A stretch of 39,817 nucleotides of DNA from the NCBI RefSeq assembly GCF_001601825.1, contig NZ_LUJK01000031.1, forward strand, positions 1-39,817. The letters are read 5' to 3'. The notes under the pieces were generated by a model. It did no database searches, had not been told where the DNA came from, and saw only the letters and a list, made by a program, of their open reading frames with translations. Positions 37,644 through 39,817 of the stretch are shown here, in pieces; the stretch's first letter is position 1; every line of letters starts with the position of its first letter. A program made the position numbers and the translations under genes. The stretch comes from Limnobacter sp. CACIAM 66H1. Its GTDB lineage: Bacteria > Pseudomonadota > Gammaproteobacteria > Burkholderiales > Burkholderiaceae_B.

Positions 37644-39817
37644 TTGAAAATCGTTGGATTTTCACCGTCTGAAAACGAAGTACAACGCCTTTCAGAGGTT
37701 TGGGCCGCAAATTCACCAACCCAGGCGGTGTTTGTGGCTGACATGAATACTCGGCGTGAGTTTTCTCGCAGCCTTGTAGCCTTTAACGCCCATGAATTAA
37801 TTGTGGTAGACAAGGAATTGCAGGTGCCTGTTTTCAAGGCGCCTTTCTCAAGTATTGAGAAAATTTCCATGTCCGATCATTCGGGCCTTTCTACGGTATT
37901 GATTCAAGTCGATTCCGGGCAGGTATTTCGCTTCTATGCGAGCTTCAGTTTGCATCGCGCGCTTGAAGAGTTCGTCGACTTGCTGGAAACCGCTGTGCGT
38001 GAATTCGAGCAGGGCACGGCACACACTGCCCAAATTCAACACCCTGTACCGCGCTTGCTGGCCGATGAAGATTTGGACGATGCCGGGTTTGAAGAACCTG
38101 TCTCTTCCCGCGCACTGTTACGCCTGTGGCGTTTCGCTCACCCCTATCGCTGGCGCCTGTTTGCCGGGCTGATTTTGACGTTGCTGTCGACAGCCGCAAC
38201 ACTGGTGGCGCCTTATCTGTCGATGCCGCTGATGGATGAAGTGCTGATCCCTTTTCAAAATGGTCAGCCGATGAATACCGAGCTGGCAACTTTCTACCTG
38301 GGTGGTCTGTTAATTTCCGCCGTGGTGGCTGCGGGGTTGAGCTGGGCAAGAACCTACCTGCTTGCTTTGGTTTCCGAGCGCATTGGTTCCGATTTGCGTA
38401 CCACCACATTCAATCATTTGATGAGCTTGTCGCTGGATTATTTCAGCGCGAAACGCACGGGCGATTTGATCGCACGGGTCAGCGCGGAAACGGATCGAAT
38501 CAATTTGTTCCTTTCACTGCATGCGCTCGATTTCATCACCGACGTGATCATGATCGTAATGACAGCGATCATCCTGATGAACATTGACTTCGAACTGGCG
38601 TTATTGACTTTGCTGCCCTTACCTATCATTGCCTGGATGATTCACCTGGTTCGCGAAAAGCTGCGTACAGGTTTCGAGAAGGTGGATCGTGTGTGGGGTG
38701 AGGTTACCAATATTCTGACCGATACCATTCCCGGTATTCGTGTCGTGAAGGCCTTTGCGCAAGAGCGCCGTGAGTCGAATCGTTTCCTGAAAGCCAATAC
38801 CCGCAACCTCGAGGTGAATGACCGCATCAACAAAACCTGGTCGCTGTTTGCGCCCACGGTCAGCCTCTTGACCGAACTCGGTATTTTAGTGATCTGGGCC
38901 TCAGGCATCTGGATGATCATGAACAATGACATTACTGTCGGCGTGTTGACCGCCTTCCTGGCTTATATCGGTCGTTTCTACACGCGGCTTGATTCCATGA
39001 GCCGGATCGTGTCTGTCACTCAAAAAGCCGCTGCGGGTTCGAAACGGATTTTCGATATTCTCGATTACAAGTCGTCAGTGCCAGAAGCCGAGAACCCTGT
39101 GCACATTGATCAGCTCAAAGGCGAACTTGAATTGCGCAATGTGTCTTTCCGGTACGGAAGCCGGCAGGTGCTTGATGGTGTGAACTTGAAAGTGAAGCAG
39201 GGTGAAATGGTCGGCTTGGTGGGCCACAGTGGTTCTGGCAAGTCGACGTTGGTGAATTTGTTGTGCCGTTTTTACGATGTCAGCGATGGTGAAGTGCTGG
39301 CCGATGGGATTGACATCCGGCAGATTGAAATGGCGAGTTATCGCAGAAACATTGGTCTGGTGTTACAAGAACCGTATTTGTTCTTTGGCACGATTGCCGA
39401 GAACATTGCCTATGGGCGGCCCGACGCCACCCGAGAGGAAATCATCGCAGCGGCCCGGCTTGCGCATGCCCACGAGTTCATTCTTCGTCTGCAGCATGGA
39501 TACGACTCTCTGGTGGGCGAGCGTGGGCAAAGTTTGTCCGGGGGCGAGCGGCAGCGAATTTCTATCGCGCGGGCCTTGTTGATCGACCCTAAAATTCTCA
39601 TTCTCGACGAGGCGACCAGCTCGGTTGACTCTCAAACGGAAAAAGAAATTCAAAAGGCTTTGGACAACCTGGTGCAGGGACGAACTACCATTGCAATTGC
39701 TCACCGGCTTTCCACCTTGCGCAAGGCTGACCGAATTGTGGTGATGGACCGAGGCAAGGTTGTGGAAGAGGGACCACATGATGAACTGTTGGCAGCCAAG
39801 TCCCATTTCTGGCATTT
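37644..39817 (+). CDS. ABC exporter (TMD-NBD) with cytosolic N-terminal domain, partial at 3' end
   Basis: Half-size ABC exporter, at least 724 residues and running off the window. TTG 37644 is chosen because GAGGGGG stands eight bases upstream and the frame stays coding-like; ATG 37869 is a weaker internal choice. Residues 1 to about 155 are a soluble extension that reads like a small beta-rich, PH-like fold (RSLVAFNAHELIVVD, VFRFYASFSLHRALEEF). The exporter membrane domain (about 164-460) begins FAHPYRWRLFAGLIL, and the nucleotide domain has Walker A GHSGSGKST (527-535), signature LSGGERQRIS (from 631), Walker B ILILDEATSSVD and the H-loop AIAHRLST. I recall ABC exporters next to cphA genes in Burkholderiales being named cyanophycin-metabolism-associated; the substrate is unknown. 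Confidence 0.88.
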   Translation, partial: MKIVGFSPSENEVQRLSEVWAANSPTQAVFVADMNTRREFSRSLVAFNAHELIVVDKELQVPVFKAPFSSIEKISMSDHSGLSTVLIQVDSGQVFRFYASFSLHRALEEFVDLLETAVREFEQGTAHTAQIQHPVPRLLADEDLDDAGFEEPVSSRALLRLWRFAHPYRWRLFAGLILTLLSTAATLVAPYLSMPLMDEVLIPFQNGQPMNTELATFYLGGLLISAVVAAGLSWARTYLLALVSERIGSDLRTTTFNHLMSLSLDYFSAKRTGDLIARVSAETDRINLFLSLHALDFITDVIMIVMTAIILMNIDFELALLTLLPLPIIAWMIHLVREKLRTGFEKVDRVWGEVTNILTDTIPGIRVVKAFAQERRESNRFLKANTRNLEVNDRINKTWSLFAPTVSLLTELGILVIWASGIWMIMNNDITVGVLTAFLAYIGRFYTRLDSMSRIVSVTQKAAAGSKRIFDILDYKSSVPEAENPVHIDQLKGELELRNVSFRYGSRQVLDGVNLKVKQGEMVGLVGHSGSGKSTLVNLLCRFYDVSDGEVLADGIDIRQIEMASYRRNIGLVLQEPYLFFGTIAENIAYGRPDATREEIIAAARLAHAHEFILRLQHGYDSLVGERGQSLSGGERQRISIARALLIDPKILILDEATSSVDSQTEKEIQKALDNLVQGRTTIAIAHRLSTLRKADRIVVMDRGKVVEEGPHDELLAAKSHFWH

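Noticed and set aside
37945-38409. A 154-codon - strand frame inside the ABC exporter gene
   Set aside because: Composition is basic and repetitive, and the + strand frame encodes the exporter N-terminal and membrane domains.

Overview
The window looks like a chromosomal segment of a betaproteobacterium of the order Burkholderiales. The order leuC - entericidin - leuD - leuB - asd - fimV - truA - trpF - trpB - trpA - accD - folC - SPOR protein - cvpA - purF is a known synteny block of that order, and lysC followed by tRNA-Ser(GCU), FimV and a cyanophycin synthetase pair fit the same group. A Limnobacter-like genus is a guess from overall resemblance only.

Layout. (1) 1-1614: the 3' half of an MFS transporter gene and an M48 lipoprotein metalloprotease. 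(2) 1774-17234: a long, tightly packed biosynthetic block, all on the + strand, covering leucine synthesis (leuC, leuD, leuB), aspartate semialdehyde (asd), the polar hub protein FimV, tRNA pseudouridylation (truA), the last tryptophan steps (trpF, trpB, trpA), malonyl-CoA (accD), folate (folC), a SPOR-domain division protein, cvpA and purF. Several genes touch or overlap (fimV/truA, truA/trpF, SPOR/cvpA). (3) 17332-18876: lysC behind a terminator-like hairpin, then tRNA-Ser(GCU) and a bidirectional terminator. (4) 18875-29556: a lipid-kinase-like gene followed by a five-gene, apparently fully soluble signalling cluster. It has a five-PAS histidine kinase, a receiver-kinase fusion, a PAS hybrid kinase with a C-terminal receiver, and two tandem paralogous receiver-HD-GYP proteins (predicted c-di-GMP phosphodiesterases). 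Sampled lines here are less GC-rich than the flanks, and no mobility gene is visible. (5) 29794-32735: divergent hmp (flavohaemoprotein) and norR, with a good sigma-54 promoter for hmp and several GT-N7-AC candidate NorR operators between them. (6) 32732-39817: a cyanophycin locus on the - strand, with cphA' (short, Mur-ligase half degraded) upstream of full-length cphA. Divergent from it is an ABC exporter with an unusual cytosolic N-terminal extension, which runs off the window end.

How the parts work together: the first half is housekeeping anabolism. The second half is accessory: a candidate phosphorelay ending in c-di-GMP breakdown, a nitric-oxide detoxification switch, and storage of nitrogen as cyanophycin (poly-aspartate with arginine side chains). 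No IS element, CRISPR array, phage gene or rRNA was seen. No gene-free stretch exceeds 300 bases; the longest gaps are 22681-22928, 29557-29793 and 30937-31157.
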